This document shows positions 56,281-64,000 of a stretch of 64,000 nt of DNA, piece by piece. The position numbers and the translations under genes are program-made. Origin of the DNA: Bacillus sp. FJAT-26390 (lineage in GTDB: Bacteria > Bacillota > Bacilli > Paenibacillales > Paenibacillaceae); contig NZ_MAQX01000032.1 in the NCBI RefSeq assembly GCF_001682865.1, positions 62,001 through 126,000 on the forward strand, in the 5' to 3' direction. How positions within the stretch are numbered: position 1 is the stretch's first letter; each line of letters opens with the position of its first letter. Under the pieces are notes generated by a model. The model saw nothing but the letters and a program-made list of their open reading frames with translations, was not told where the DNA came from and did no database searches.

Positions 56281-56393
56281 TATGTCCAACTAAAGGGCAT
56301 ATACGTGCTGCGAATTTGCTATATGGCGTTCCAAGCCGAGATCTTGCCACGTTAGTTCGTGCAATAGGCTTGGTCGCTCGTCCATTCATCTTG

Positions 56394-56458
56394 CTCGTAG
56401 TCCGAAAATTAAGGTTTCCGGGTAGAAACATTCAGGCCTTATCCCAAATATATACGAG
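56394..56458 (-). promoter_or_regulatory. guanine riboswitch of the pur operon
   Basis: On the minus strand the ends CTCGTA and TACGAG form P1. Between them are the J1/2 and P2 segment, the conserved TTTCTACC, and CGGACTACGAG, whose C opposite the ligand marks guanine/hypoxanthine (adenine types have T). It lies about 370 bases upstream of purE in the leader and should reduce transcription when guanine is high. Confidence 0.85.
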
Positions 56459-56603
56459 ATGACGTTAAATGAATTAGGAAGAAAATAATGATAATCATCC
56501 TTCAATTCCAGTTGAAATGATTCGCGTAATGCTGCTCCCTCCATTCGAGGAAAATCGACAGTCATTTACGCATCGGCAGCACGCGCTGCCTCAAACCTAT
56601 TCT

Positions 56604-56632
56604 AGTTTATCTAATCCCCAAACCACTGTCAA
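56604..56632 (-). promoter_or_regulatory. promoter of the pur operon
   Basis: TTGACA (-35, at 56632-56627) and TAAACT (-10, at 56609-56604) on the minus strand with a 17-base spacer. The PurBox pair lies just upstream and the riboswitch 145 bases downstream. Confidence 0.7.
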
Positions 56633-56633
56633 T

Positions 56634-56680
56634 GAAATACGAACATTAAAAGAGAATGTTTTATAAAGGTTCGTTTTTTT
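56634..56680. promoter_or_regulatory. PurBox pair (PurR operator)
   Basis: Two inverted CGAA-centred boxes: ATACGAACATT (CGAAC at 56640-56644) and its partner AGGTTCGTTTT (GTTCG at 56669-56673). This is the spacing and sequence of B. subtilis PurR operators. PurR, responsive to PRPP, would repress the operon. Confidence 0.75.
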
Positions 56681-57099
56681 GAAGAAAAGAGCCGGAAAAT
56701 CAGAACTGTATAACCAAAAAAAGGTGTTTACCTGTTGATATTCAACTTTTTTATGGCGTAAATGCTTAACCAATTCCCTAAACGGCTGTTGCGCTGTGCC
56801 GCATTTCGGATAAATGGCGGAAATCACCGAGAGAAAAATACGCATCATTCGTCGTTTTTCTCCCTATTTGCGTATTATTCCCAATGCTCGTTATTCCTTC
56901 CGCAAATTTGCTTCGCCATTTTTTAGAGCAGCACCGCTGCGAAAGCGGAAAATTGGAAATAACCATTTTTTGTAATCATCAGACTAGAAGCTGCGCGCTT
57001 TGAATAGAGTTAGATTGGAGAGTTATTTGGCATAACCGGTACCATGCAAGGGCAGTTGCGAGTTTTTACATCACATTTGAAAAAGGAGGCTCGGCAATC
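56681..57099. other. gap between pur operator and spore hydrolase gene
   Basis: About 420 bases without a gene that I can support. It contains short stems (for example CCGCT/AGCGG near 56932-56946) and AT-rich tracts, and would hold the promoter for the gene at 57100. Confidence 0.4.
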
Positions 57100-58377
57100 G
57101 TGTTGATTCATGTCGTGCAAAAAGGAGACACGCTTTATAAACTGGCTCAAAATCATGACGTTACCGTGGATGATATTGCTGCCGCTAACGGCTTAACCAA
57201 TCAAAATGTGCTCGTCATCGGACAATCGCTGATCATACCAATCGAGGCAACCAGCCACAAGGTGCGTGCTTCCGAGTCGTTATGGCAGATCGGCCAACGC
57301 TACGGCGTTACGCTGCAAGAGCTGATCGCGGCGAACCGGCTTACGAATCCCGCACTTATTTATCCAGGGCAAACGATCGTCATCCCCCAAGCAGCCCGTC
57401 CAACGATTGAGGTCAACGCCTATACAGAGAAATTCGGACCGTCCGGCGTCGAAATCGTCGAGGAAATCGGCCCCTATTTAACTTACTTAAGCCCGTTCAG
57501 CTACCGCGTGCAAACGGATGGTACATTTACGACGCTAGATGATTCAGGTGTTATCAATGCGGCATACAGCAAACAAGCGGCTCCTATGATGGTCATTTCC
57601 AATTTTGAAAATGGCACGTTCAGCCCTGATATCGCACATGCGGTTTTGGCTGATCCCTCCCTTCAACAGAAGCTTGTCGAAAACATTCTTGCTACGATGA
57701 AGCAAAAAGGCTATCAAGCCCTGAACGTGGATTTTGAGTATGTGCCTCCCGCGGACAAAGAGCTTTATAACGCTTTTCTGCAAAAACTCGTCGACGACCT
57801 TCATCCGCAAAACTATCTCGTCTCCGTCTGCCTCGCCCCCAAGCTAACCGCGAATCAAACGGGTACGCTGTATGAAGCGCATGATTATTCCGCAATCGGC
57901 GGCATCGTCGATTTTGTTATATTGATGACCTACGAATGGGGCTGGTCCGGTGGTCCGCCGCTCGCCGTCGCGCCGCTGAACGAGGTGAATAAGGTGGTAA
58001 GCTACGCGCTTAGCGTCATTCCATCGCAAAAAATCGTAATGGGCATGCCGTTATACGGCTATGACTGGACGCTTCCTTACGTCAAAGGAGGGAAATGGGC
58101 GCCTACCGTCAGCCCAAAGGAGGCGGTAAATCGAGCGAACAAATACGGCGCGGAGATCAAATACAATGAGGAGAGCCAGTCGCCCTACTACAACTATTAC
58201 GATGAGGAAGGCCTTGAGCATATCGTATGGTATGAGGACGCGCGCAGCGTACAGGCCAAGTTCAATCTTGTAAAAGCATACAAGCTTCGTGGTGTCAGCT
58301 ACTGGGTGCTCGGCGTTCCTTTTCCGCAAAATTGGTATGTGCTGCAAGCGAATTTTACGATTAAAAAGCTTGTATAG
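57100..58377 (+). CDS. sleL: spore cortex-lytic GH18 hydrolase with LysM repeats (SleL/YaaH type)
   Basis: A 425-residue protein with two LysM domains at about 2-46 and 50-93 (HVVQKGDTLYKLAQNH, HKVRASESLWQIGQRY). A GH18 catalytic domain at about 100-420 has the catalytic DFEYV motif (ALNVDFEYVPP, Glu as acid). No signal peptide, which is usual for proteins deposited in the spore from the mother cell. SleL/YaaH is an N-acetylglucosaminidase acting on muramic-lactam cortex fragments during germination. AAGGAGG precedes GTG 57100; TTG 57103 is an alternative. Confidence 0.88.
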   Translation: MLIHVVQKGDTLYKLAQNHDVTVDDIAAANGLTNQNVLVIGQSLIIPIEATSHKVRASESLWQIGQRYGVTLQELIAANRLTNPALIYPGQTIVIPQAARPTIEVNAYTEKFGPSGVEIVEEIGPYLTYLSPFSYRVQTDGTFTTLDDSGVINAAYSKQAAPMMVISNFENGTFSPDIAHAVLADPSLQQKLVENILATMKQKGYQALNVDFEYVPPADKELYNAFLQKLVDDLHPQNYLVSVCLAPKLTANQTGTLYEAHDYSAIGGIVDFVILMTYEWGWSGGPPLAVAPLNEVNKVVSYALSVIPSQKIVMGMPLYGYDWTLPYVKGGKWAPTVSPKEAVNRANKYGAEIKYNEESQSPYYNYYDEEGLEHIVWYEDARSVQAKFNLVKAYKLRGVSYWVLGVPFPQNWYVLQANFTIKKLV

Positions 58378-58397
58378 CGGCTCGCTAACAAAAAAAA

Positions 58398-58438
58398 AGA
58401 AACCGCAGTACTCGCCCATGACGAGCGCTGCGGTTTCT
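58398..58438. terminator. bidirectional terminator
   Basis: AGAAACCGCAG (58398-58408) and CTGCGGTTTCT (58428-58438) form an 11-bp stem with an inner CTCG/CGAG stem. A run of nine As on the left gives a T-run on the minus strand for the nitroreductase; on the plus strand it follows the sleL stop. Confidence 0.85.
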
Positions 58439-58448
58439 ATCGTAGATG

Positions 58449-59018
58449 CTACTCAAGCCAAACTGTTTTTGCTGTAGCCGGAATACGCTTTGGCTCAGGT
58501 GCAGCCATATCCGGATAACCCAAGTAAATAATGCCGACGATTTGGTCTTGCTCAGCAAGCCCGAACGTTTCTTTCATAAGCGGGTGGTACATCGGATCGC
58601 CCGAACGCCAAATCGCTCCAAGACCGTTTGCATGTGCAGCCAACAGCAGGTTTTGCACCGCAGCATGAGCTGCCGCAATCTCCTCAGCCAGCACCGCACG
58701 CGGATCATCTGAAGGCGAGCATACTGCCGCTATTACAACAGGAGAACGGTATGCTTTCGTACGTTCCTTCGCCAATCGATCCTCAAGCTCCTGTCCGCTT
58801 AGCTCAGGAACGGCAGCGGCAGATACGCGTGCGTAGCCTTCGGCCAGCCGCTCTCTTCCTTCACCCGTCATTACAATAAACGACCAAGGCTGTGTATTAA
58901 AATGGCTAGGCGCCCAAACCGCCGCATCCAGCACACGTTCAATGACCGCTCGATCTACAGGGTCCTTCTTCACTCGCCCAATCGTTCTCCGCGTACGAAT
59001 CGCTTCCTCAATATTCAT
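58449..59018 (-). CDS. nitroreductase-family oxidoreductase
   Basis: A 189-residue flavoprotein. NIEEAIRTRRTIG is the usual FMN-binding start, with APSHFNTQPWSFIVM and AAHANGLGAIWRSG further on. Such enzymes reduce nitro compounds, quinones or enones with NAD(P)H. Start 59018 is used because GGAGG lies about ten bases before it. It lies 45 bases after msrAB in the same direction. Confidence 0.88.
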   Translation of the reverse strand: MNIEEAIRTRRTIGRVKKDPVDRAVIERVLDAAVWAPSHFNTQPWSFIVMTGEGRERLAEGYARVSAAAVPELSGQELEDRLAKERTKAYRSPVVIAAVCSPSDDPRAVLAEEIAAAHAAVQNLLLAAHANGLGAIWRSGDPMYHPLMKETFGLAEQDQIVGIIYLGYPDMAAPEPKRIPATAKTVWLE

Positions 59019-59062
59019 CTTCGGCTTCTCCTCCATTTAGATCATTTATCGAATCTTCTTTT

Positions 59063-60046
59063 TTACGCAAACAGATGCAGGTATTCCCCATACCCTTCTT
59101 GCTCCAGCTTATCCTTGCCAATGAAACGCAGCGATGCAGAGTTAATGCAGTAGCGTAGTCCCGTTGGTTGCGGTCCATCATCGAACACATGACCAAGATG
59201 GGAATCGCCCTCTTTGCTGCGAACCTCGATCCTCACCATATGATGCGTGGTGTCGGTATGCTCAGAGACAGCTGCAGCCTGCAGCGGCTTCGTGAAGCTC
59301 GGCCAGCCGCAGCCAGCATCATATTTGTCACGGGAGCTGAACAGCGGTTCACCCGATACGATGTCCACATAGATGCCATCCTCGGTATGATCCCAATATT
59401 CGCCTGTGAAAGGGCGCTCCGTTCCGCTGTTCTGCGTCACTTCATACTGGATTGGCGTCAAGCGCTGCTTAAGCTCCGCTTGATCCTTCCTTGTTGTCCA
59501 GTTCTGCGAAATAAACGCGTCGCGCCCGGAGCCTTTGCGGTACATTTTGTAACGGTAAGGATTTGTTTTGTGGTAGCCCTGATGATAGTCCTCTGCCGGA
59601 TAAAAAGCTTGCGCAGGCTCGATCTCTGTTACGATTGGACGGTCGAAGCGGCCGCTTGCCTCAAGCTCCTGCTTGGAGGCTTCAGCAAGCGCATGCTGCT
59701 CCTCATCATAATAATAAATGCCGGTTCTGTACGATTCGCCGCGATCATGGAACTGTCCGCCCGCATCGGTCGGATCGATTTGTCTCCAGAAAATATCAAG
59801 CAGCTTCTCATACGGGAAAATCTGCGGATCATACGTAATTTGTACCGCTTCCGCATGTCCGGTCGTCTCCGAGCAAACCTCCTGGTAAGTTGGGTTTACG
59901 GTATGCCCGCCCGTGTAGCCGGATTCGACTTTTATAATGCCGGGCATTTCCTCAAATGGTGAAACCATGCACCAGAAGCAGCCCCCTGCGAACATGGCTT
60001 TCGCCTGAACTCGGCTTGCGCCGTTATTTGTGATTGGTTGATCCAT
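59063..60046 (-). CDS. msrAB: bifunctional methionine sulfoxide reductase MsrA/MsrB
   Basis: A 327-residue fusion. The MsrA domain (1-170) has catalytic GGCFWCM. The MsrB domain (about 195-325) has zinc-site and substrate motifs including CGWPSF and the catalytic [13 protein letters not shown]. It repairs S- and R-methionine sulfoxide in proteins. ATG 60046 has GGAGGG before it; GTG 60055 overlaps that site and is less likely. The gene is of normal fusion length and intact. Confidence 0.93.
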   Translation of the reverse strand: MDQPITNNGASRVQAKAMFAGGCFWCMVSPFEEMPGIIKVESGYTGGHTVNPTYQEVCSETTGHAEAVQITYDPQIFPYEKLLDIFWRQIDPTDAGGQFHDRGESYRTGIYYYDEEQHALAEASKQELEASGRFDRPIVTEIEPAQAFYPAEDYHQGYHKTNPYRYKMYRKGSGRDAFISQNWTTRKDQAELKQRLTPIQYEVTQNSGTERPFTGEYWDHTEDGIYVDIVSGEPLFSSRDKYDAGCGWPSFTKPLQAAAVSEHTDTTHHMVRIEVRSKEGDSHLGHVFDDGPQPTGLRYCINSASLRFIGKDKLEQEGYGEYLHLFA

Positions 60047-60118
60047 GCTGATCACCCTCCTAATTGGTTCAATACGTAACTAACACCTCTATTATACATG
60101 ACCGGTACCGCTAATCAC

Positions 60119-60158
60119 AGAAAAAAGGAGGACAACCGCGTAGCGGCATATCCTCCTT
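60119..60158 (-). terminator. terminator of the copper-amine-oxidase-like gene
   Basis: AAGGAGGA (60125-60132) and TCCTCCTT (60151-60158) enclose an inner CCGC/GCGG stem; the minus strand continues with Ts. It lies eight bases after the stop codon at 60166. Confidence 0.8.
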
Positions 60159-60165
60159 CAATCAG

Positions 60166-61920
60166 TTATTCAAAATCGGAGCCCGGAAAAAATACGAATA
60201 ATATCGGCAACGAACTTGCTCCAGGTGATGAATAAGTAATCGTAACTTCCGGCGGCTTAGCAGTAGCTTTCCCGTCCTCCGGTTTCTTTTGCGTATAAAT
60301 CAAAACGCCCTCGCCCAAGTTCACATGTCCGCCTGTCGGCACCGATACCACGTTGCCATTGACAGAGACTGCTCCTTGGAATATTCCTGCACGCGGATTG
60401 AGAATAATGCGGGTTCCATAGGCGACATCCTTAAGCTTGATTGTCGTCACTGCCCCATATTCCCCTCCGTTGTAAGTCATTTCGCCAGTTAGCGCATCAA
60501 CACCAACCATGCTCGTGCCGCGGCTGCCCAGACGAAGCTTGCCTTCTGTAAGCCCAATCTTCTCATTTACTTCAATAAACTGATCCGTGTCCAAAAATCT
60601 TCCTCGATTGCCCACCTTCTCAAGCTGCTCCAGGTTGAAGACAGAGCTAAGCGCATCCGTCGTTTCTCTCAAAGACATCGTCGAGAAAGTTAGTGGGCCA
60701 TCCATATTTACATCCAGCAGGCCGGAAAAGCCTTCGTCAGGATTCATGATGATTTTCTCAAGCTCAGGCAGCAGCACTGCGGATGTACCCGGCTCTACGA
60801 TTAACTCACGCGGCTGGCTGCCGATTAAGTATCTTGTTATGGCTGCAGAACCGAATTGCATGGCGCTCACGCTTGGACCCGCCAGTCCTCGATTGCCTAA
60901 TGTCAATTTAATCGGATAGCCCTGCTTGTTCGTTACTACGACAGCTAACTTCATTCTCTCTTGCGCGCCATTCCGATGATGAATGAACAATCGGCTAGGA
61001 CCGTCCAATTCATCCTCATACAGCAACCCTTCGCCAAAAAACCGTTCAGGCGCATTGGACATGTACAATGTCGTATAACCTTTTGTCTCATAAGTAGGAA
61101 CATCGTCAAACGTATTCATAAGCTTCGCATCAACGGCGAATTTATCGCCGGGATTACCGTAGCGCATGTAGTATTCATAAGGGGTATACATGACTTCGTC
61201 AGTAACCGTAATATCTTTGGCGATTTTAGGGCTCCAAGTGCCATCGTTATCATATACGGATTGTGTAACCGTATAGACGCCCGGCTCAAAGTACGCGCTT
61301 TTGCGTCCTGTCCATTCCGTCTTTATGATCTTGCCGTCAGGATCATAGCTAAGATCCTCAAATTGTACCGGCTCGCCTAGCTTTACCTGCACAGGCGCAT
61401 TAAATTTCGCTACCGGAGGAACGTTCGGATCTGGCTGGATCGTTATCGTAATTTGTTTGAGCTGCGCATTGTACACATACCCTGCATTCCAAAGGAGCTT
61501 AACCGCAGACAAGGGTACATGCATTGTTCCATTAATGGTTAGAGCCTCATTCGGCATAACCAAATAGCTGCCATTGCGGTTTGCGCCGCGCATCTTGGCG
61601 TTTAACGTCACTTTGTTGAAATAAGTATCGATATGAGTGCCCTTGCTATCGTTATATACGCTTGCTCCAACAGAATTCGCTAGCGTACGAACTGGAATCA
61701 TCGTGACCCCTTTTACTACCGGCAGCGGCGTCGTCATTTGCTGCGTCTTGCCATTTAACGTCATTTGCTTCGACCCGTGCACGAACACCAGCTTGATCGG
61801 CTGACGCTCTGCTGCATTTGCTTGTTCCTTGACTCCAAAACCCGTGCCTACAAGCGCAACTAGCAAGCTGGCTACGATTGCTCGCTTCGCTAATCGCTTG
61901 AACCAATTCTCTCTATTCAT
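60166..61920 (-). CDS. secreted protein with copper-amine-oxidase-like N-terminal domain and PKD domain
   Basis: A 584-residue secreted protein. A basic start and signal peptide (AIVASLLVALVGTGFG) lead into the copper-amine-oxidase N-terminal-like domain common in Paenibacillus surface proteins (VTMIPVRTLANSVGASV, then MHVPLSAVKLLWNAGYVYN) at about 45-165. A PKD-like domain follows near 175-245 (PVAKFNAPVQVKLGE, DPDGKIIKTEWTG), then a long beta-rich region. Start 61920 has GGAAGGAG six bases before the ATG. It is presumably a cell-surface or matrix protein; no enzymatic site is visible. Confidence 0.8.
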   Translation of the reverse strand: MNRENWFKRLAKRAIVASLLVALVGTGFGVKEQANAAERQPIKLVFVHGSKQMTLNGKTQQMTTPLPVVKGVTMIPVRTLANSVGASVYNDSKGTHIDTYFNKVTLNAKMRGANRNGSYLVMPNEALTINGTMHVPLSAVKLLWNAGYVYNAQLKQITITIQPDPNVPPVAKFNAPVQVKLGEPVQFEDLSYDPDGKIIKTEWTGRKSAYFEPGVYTVTQSVYDNDGTWSPKIAKDITVTDEVMYTPYEYYMRYGNPGDKFAVDAKLMNTFDDVPTYETKGYTTLYMSNAPERFFGEGLLYEDELDGPSRLFIHHRNGAQERMKLAVVVTNKQGYPIKLTLGNRGLAGPSVSAMQFGSAAITRYLIGSQPRELIVEPGTSAVLLPELEKIIMNPDEGFSGLLDVNMDGPLTFSTMSLRETTDALSSVFNLEQLEKVGNRGRFLDTDQFIEVNEKIGLTEGKLRLGSRGTSMVGVDALTGEMTYNGGEYGAVTTIKLKDVAYGTRIILNPRAGIFQGAVSVNGNVVSVPTGGHVNLGEGVLIYTQKKPEDGKATAKPPEVTITYSSPGASSLPILFVFFPGSDFE

Positions 61921-62176
61921 CATAATCTCCTTCCGTTTTGCGGCATCGGCTGCCGCATCCCGTATGGTTAGACGCAGGTAGGAGGGAGAATGTTCCGCTA
62001 AGAAATCAAATTTACATAAAATTCCCACTCAGCGCAGACGACATCTCCCCCTCTCTTTGTTACAATAAGATGACATCCGCAACTATTTAGCGGCAATTGC
62101 TGTCTAAAACTAAGAGTCCCAATGCTTGCAGTTCGTTCATCCGATCTTTCGTGCAAGTGACTATCAAGAGAGGTGA

Positions 62177-62617
62177 ATGAATAGAATGAGTGATTTGATT
62201 TTGGAACAACGTACTGCCAGCCAATATGACAAAAAGACGCGCAGAAAGAAAGGAAATCGTACCTTCCTCCTTTTTGTATGCGTATGGCTCATTATTATAT
62301 GCTCCGGCATACTCGGTGCCAAATGGTATACCGAACGGATTCAGCAGACGCTCTCCGCTGATCTCGAGCGTCAAACCGCCAGTCAAATTTCGGCGATGCA
62401 GCAAGCCTACGAGGCTCGCATGCTACAGCTCGAAACAAACTATACGGCAGATCTATCCGAGCTTAAGGCGAAGGTCGACGCGCTTAATGAGCTGCTTACG
62501 TTTACGAAGGATAACGCCGATTCCAAGACCGACAACAGCAACAAGCTGTATACGCAATTGAATGAAGTGAAGAAGCAGCTGAACGAGCTGCAGAAGAGCT
62601 TGGATGTGCTCAAATGA
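62177..62617 (+). CDS. single-pass membrane coiled-coil protein
   Basis: A 146-residue protein: a basic cytoplasmic start, one membrane helix (FLLFVCVWLIIICSGILG) and an outward coiled coil (about 60-145). GAGAGGTGA lies just before ATG 62177 and ATG 62186; the second is better spaced. Its stop overlaps the start of the phosphodiester glycosidase gene (ATGA), so the two are coupled, and it is probably a partner or membrane organiser for that enzyme. Confidence 0.65.
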   Translation: MNRMSDLILEQRTASQYDKKTRRKKGNRTFLLFVCVWLIIICSGILGAKWYTERIQQTLSADLERQTASQISAMQQAYEARMLQLETNYTADLSELKAKVDALNELLTFTKDNADSKTDNSNKLYTQLNEVKKQLNELQKSLDVLK

Positions 62618-63690
62618 ACCTGACCGTCAAAGCGCTGAACCGCACAGCCCTGCTCGCATGCGCGCCTTTTCTAGGCATTATGATTTGGCTGCTCTTATCC
62701 GATATTGTCATTCAATTGCCTACTGACGCGTTTCCGAAGCCCGTTACGGAGCTTACAAGGCCTCCTGAAACCAATATTGAGCCTGCCTCAACAGGGCTTG
62801 ATCTCGCGCAGCAAACCGCGTCGCAAACCCGTGAGTCGATTCAAAAACAAATTAAGCTGTATACGCAAACCAATGCCGATATGGCGAAAATATCGTCCAT
62901 GGCCGCCTCGCAAGCGATGAGGCCGCTGATCATTTACGATCGCAATATTACGAGTAAGCTGGGCAAGGCAGCCGGTACAATCGAGTCGGACAAGCTAAGA
63001 GCTCAGCTATTCTACATAAAGGCAGAAAACTTTACCGCTTATGCGCTTAAAGTAAAGCTGAAAAGCAAAGACGCGATGACCATGACGCTTGGCGGAGATG
63101 AGCTCGGCAAAGCAGAGACTACGCTAGCTGCCGTTAACCGTCACCAGGCAGCAGCCGGCATTAATGCAGGCGGCTTTGCGGATGGACGAGGCAAAAGATA
63201 TCCGTTAAGCACAACCATCGTTGACGGCGATTATGCTACCGGCTTTGAGGCTCCTCATGCCGATCTATTTTTTGTCGGACTAAACGATAAGAACGAGCTG
63301 ATCGGCGGAAAGTTCGCGACCAAGCAGCATTTGGACGCGCAAAAGCCGAAGTTCGGCGCGTCCTTCGTGCCCGTCCTGCTCCGGGGCGGTGCGCCGCAGC
63401 CGATTCCGGCCAAATGGCAAACGAGTCCGAAGCGCGCTCCGCGAACCGTTATAGCCAACTACAAAGATGACCAGCTGTTGTTTCTCGTCGCTGACGGGTA
63501 CAACGAATCCGGCAGTTCTGGCGCTACGCTCGGCGAAATGCAGCTGTTGCTCCAGCGCTACGGCGCCGTAGACGGCTACAACCTGGATGGCGGCGGCTCT
63601 TCCTCGCTCATTTTTAACGGGCGCGTCATCAATAAGCCTTCCGACGGTCAGCTTCGGAAGCTGCCGACACATTTTCTGTTTTTTAAATAA
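62614..63690 (+). CDS. membrane-anchored phosphodiester glycosidase (NAGPA family)
   Basis: A 358-residue protein with an N-terminal membrane segment (LLACAPFLGIMIWLLLS) and a NAGPA/DUF2233 domain from about 150 on (RHQAAAGINAGGFADG, TVIANYKDDQLLFLVADGY, GYNLDGGGSSSLIFNGRVI). Family members hydrolyse phosphodiester-linked sugars; in bacteria they are tied to exopolysaccharide or teichoic acid modification. The catalytic domain faces outward. The GGGSS motif and the DG pair are intact. Confidence 0.85.
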   Translation: MNLTVKALNRTALLACAPFLGIMIWLLLSDIVIQLPTDAFPKPVTELTRPPETNIEPASTGLDLAQQTASQTRESIQKQIKLYTQTNADMAKISSMAASQAMRPLIIYDRNITSKLGKAAGTIESDKLRAQLFYIKAENFTAYALKVKLKSKDAMTMTLGGDELGKAETTLAAVNRHQAAAGINAGGFADGRGKRYPLSTTIVDGDYATGFEAPHADLFFVGLNDKNELIGGKFATKQHLDAQKPKFGASFVPVLLRGGAPQPIPAKWQTSPKRAPRTVIANYKDDQLLFLVADGYNESGSSGATLGEMQLLLQRYGAVDGYNLDGGGSSSLIFNGRVINKPSDGQLRKLPTHFLFFK

Positions 63691-63790
63691 TTAGGCGCAC
63701 ATAGCGCGATGTCGGTGATTTGTGAATATACTAATACCGAACTCTCCTGTTTCTAACTCCTACTAACGCATTTTCGGGAAAGGAGCAGCA

Positions 63791-64000
63791 ATGATGGGCA
63801 TCGGTGCAAAATGGTATCGCAAGTCATTATTGACGATCACAGGCTTACCGCTTGTCGAGAAGCTCTCAACGACCTATGGCAAAAAACTCGCGAGCAAATT
63901 CATTGCGGGGGAAACGCTTGAGGAAGCTTTGAAGGAAATCGACGCGCTCGGCAAGCTTGGCATTATGGCTACGCTCGATCATTTAGGTGAGGGCATTCGG
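63791..64000 (+). CDS. proline dehydrogenase, N-terminal part
   Basis: Cut by the right edge: the first 70 residues. AAAGGAG lies before ATG 63791. The segment KFIAGETLEEALKEI with GIMATLDHLGE matches the start of the FAD-dependent monofunctional proline dehydrogenase (PutA/FadM-type) of Bacillales, which oxidises proline to pyrroline-5-carboxylate. The rest lies outside the window. Confidence 0.85.
   Translation, partial: MMGIGAKWYRKSLLTITGLPLVEKLSTTYGKKLASKFIAGETLEEALKEIDALGKLGIMATLDHLGEGIR

Overview
This 64 kb window looks like a chromosomal segment of a spore-forming, Gram-positive member of the Paenibacillaceae, most likely Paenibacillus or a close relative. The evidence is a complete B. 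subtilis-type purine operon with a guanine riboswitch and a PurBox pair, a LysM/GH18 spore cortex hydrolase, a DUF3048 lipoprotein, a copper-amine-oxidase-like N-terminal domain protein, many AGGAGG ribosome binding sites, and rho-independent terminators. No rRNA, tRNA or CRISPR array was seen. Family names come from recognised motifs; no database search was run.

Left part (1-21 kb), accessory and in places decaying. It holds a broken aminoglycoside-phosphotransferase/GNAT gene, a broken large serine recombinase with a small SHOCT-like partner, and two adjacent SMC-like systems on the minus strand. The first (5.1-10.5 kb) is a three-gene set of Cap4-like nuclease, small middle component and zinc-hook SMC ATPase, matching the Lamassu/DdmABC (ABC-3C) architecture. 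The second (11.1-17.9 kb) is a complete jetABCD Wadjet locus, probably type III. A tyrosine-recombinase remnant lies between them. To the right are an interrupted gene with a duplicated domain, a catalytically dead tyrosine-recombinase fragment and an IS30-family fragment. This is a defence island pairing two SMC-based systems of kinds known to act on plasmids, framed by recombinase debris.

The 21.5-25.9 kb stretch is an AT-rich set of eight same-strand small genes: HExxH peptidase-like, ParB-like, XRE regulator, GNAT, membrane coiled-coil and several unknowns. It may be a small mobile-element or defence/regulatory module that has not been described.

From 26 kb on the genes are chromosomal and intact: rlmCD, a diacylglycerol kinase, a CbiX-type chelatase, yerC, a phosphate transporter with its DUF47 partner, a yerB-like lipoprotein, an alpha/beta hydrolase, a two-component system, an FG-GAP-like lipoprotein and a polysaccharide deacetylase. 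The purEKBC-SQLFMN-HD operon occupies 41-56.7 kb. The last stretch holds sleL/yaaH, a nitroreductase, msrAB, surface proteins, a phosphodiester glycosidase and the start of a proline dehydrogenase.

Unusual non-coding structure: (1) a 1.3 kb array of 123-bp repeats, each able to form two hairpins, inside the pur operon between purN and purH; (2) a cluster of about 13 DnaA-box-like 9-mers in the gap before the phosphate transporter terminator; (3) a 16-bp tandem repeat after rlmCD; (4) a 14-bp-stem hairpin between purC and purS. Nonsense codons and single-base homopolymer losses fall only in mobile or accessory genes, while all pur genes are intact.
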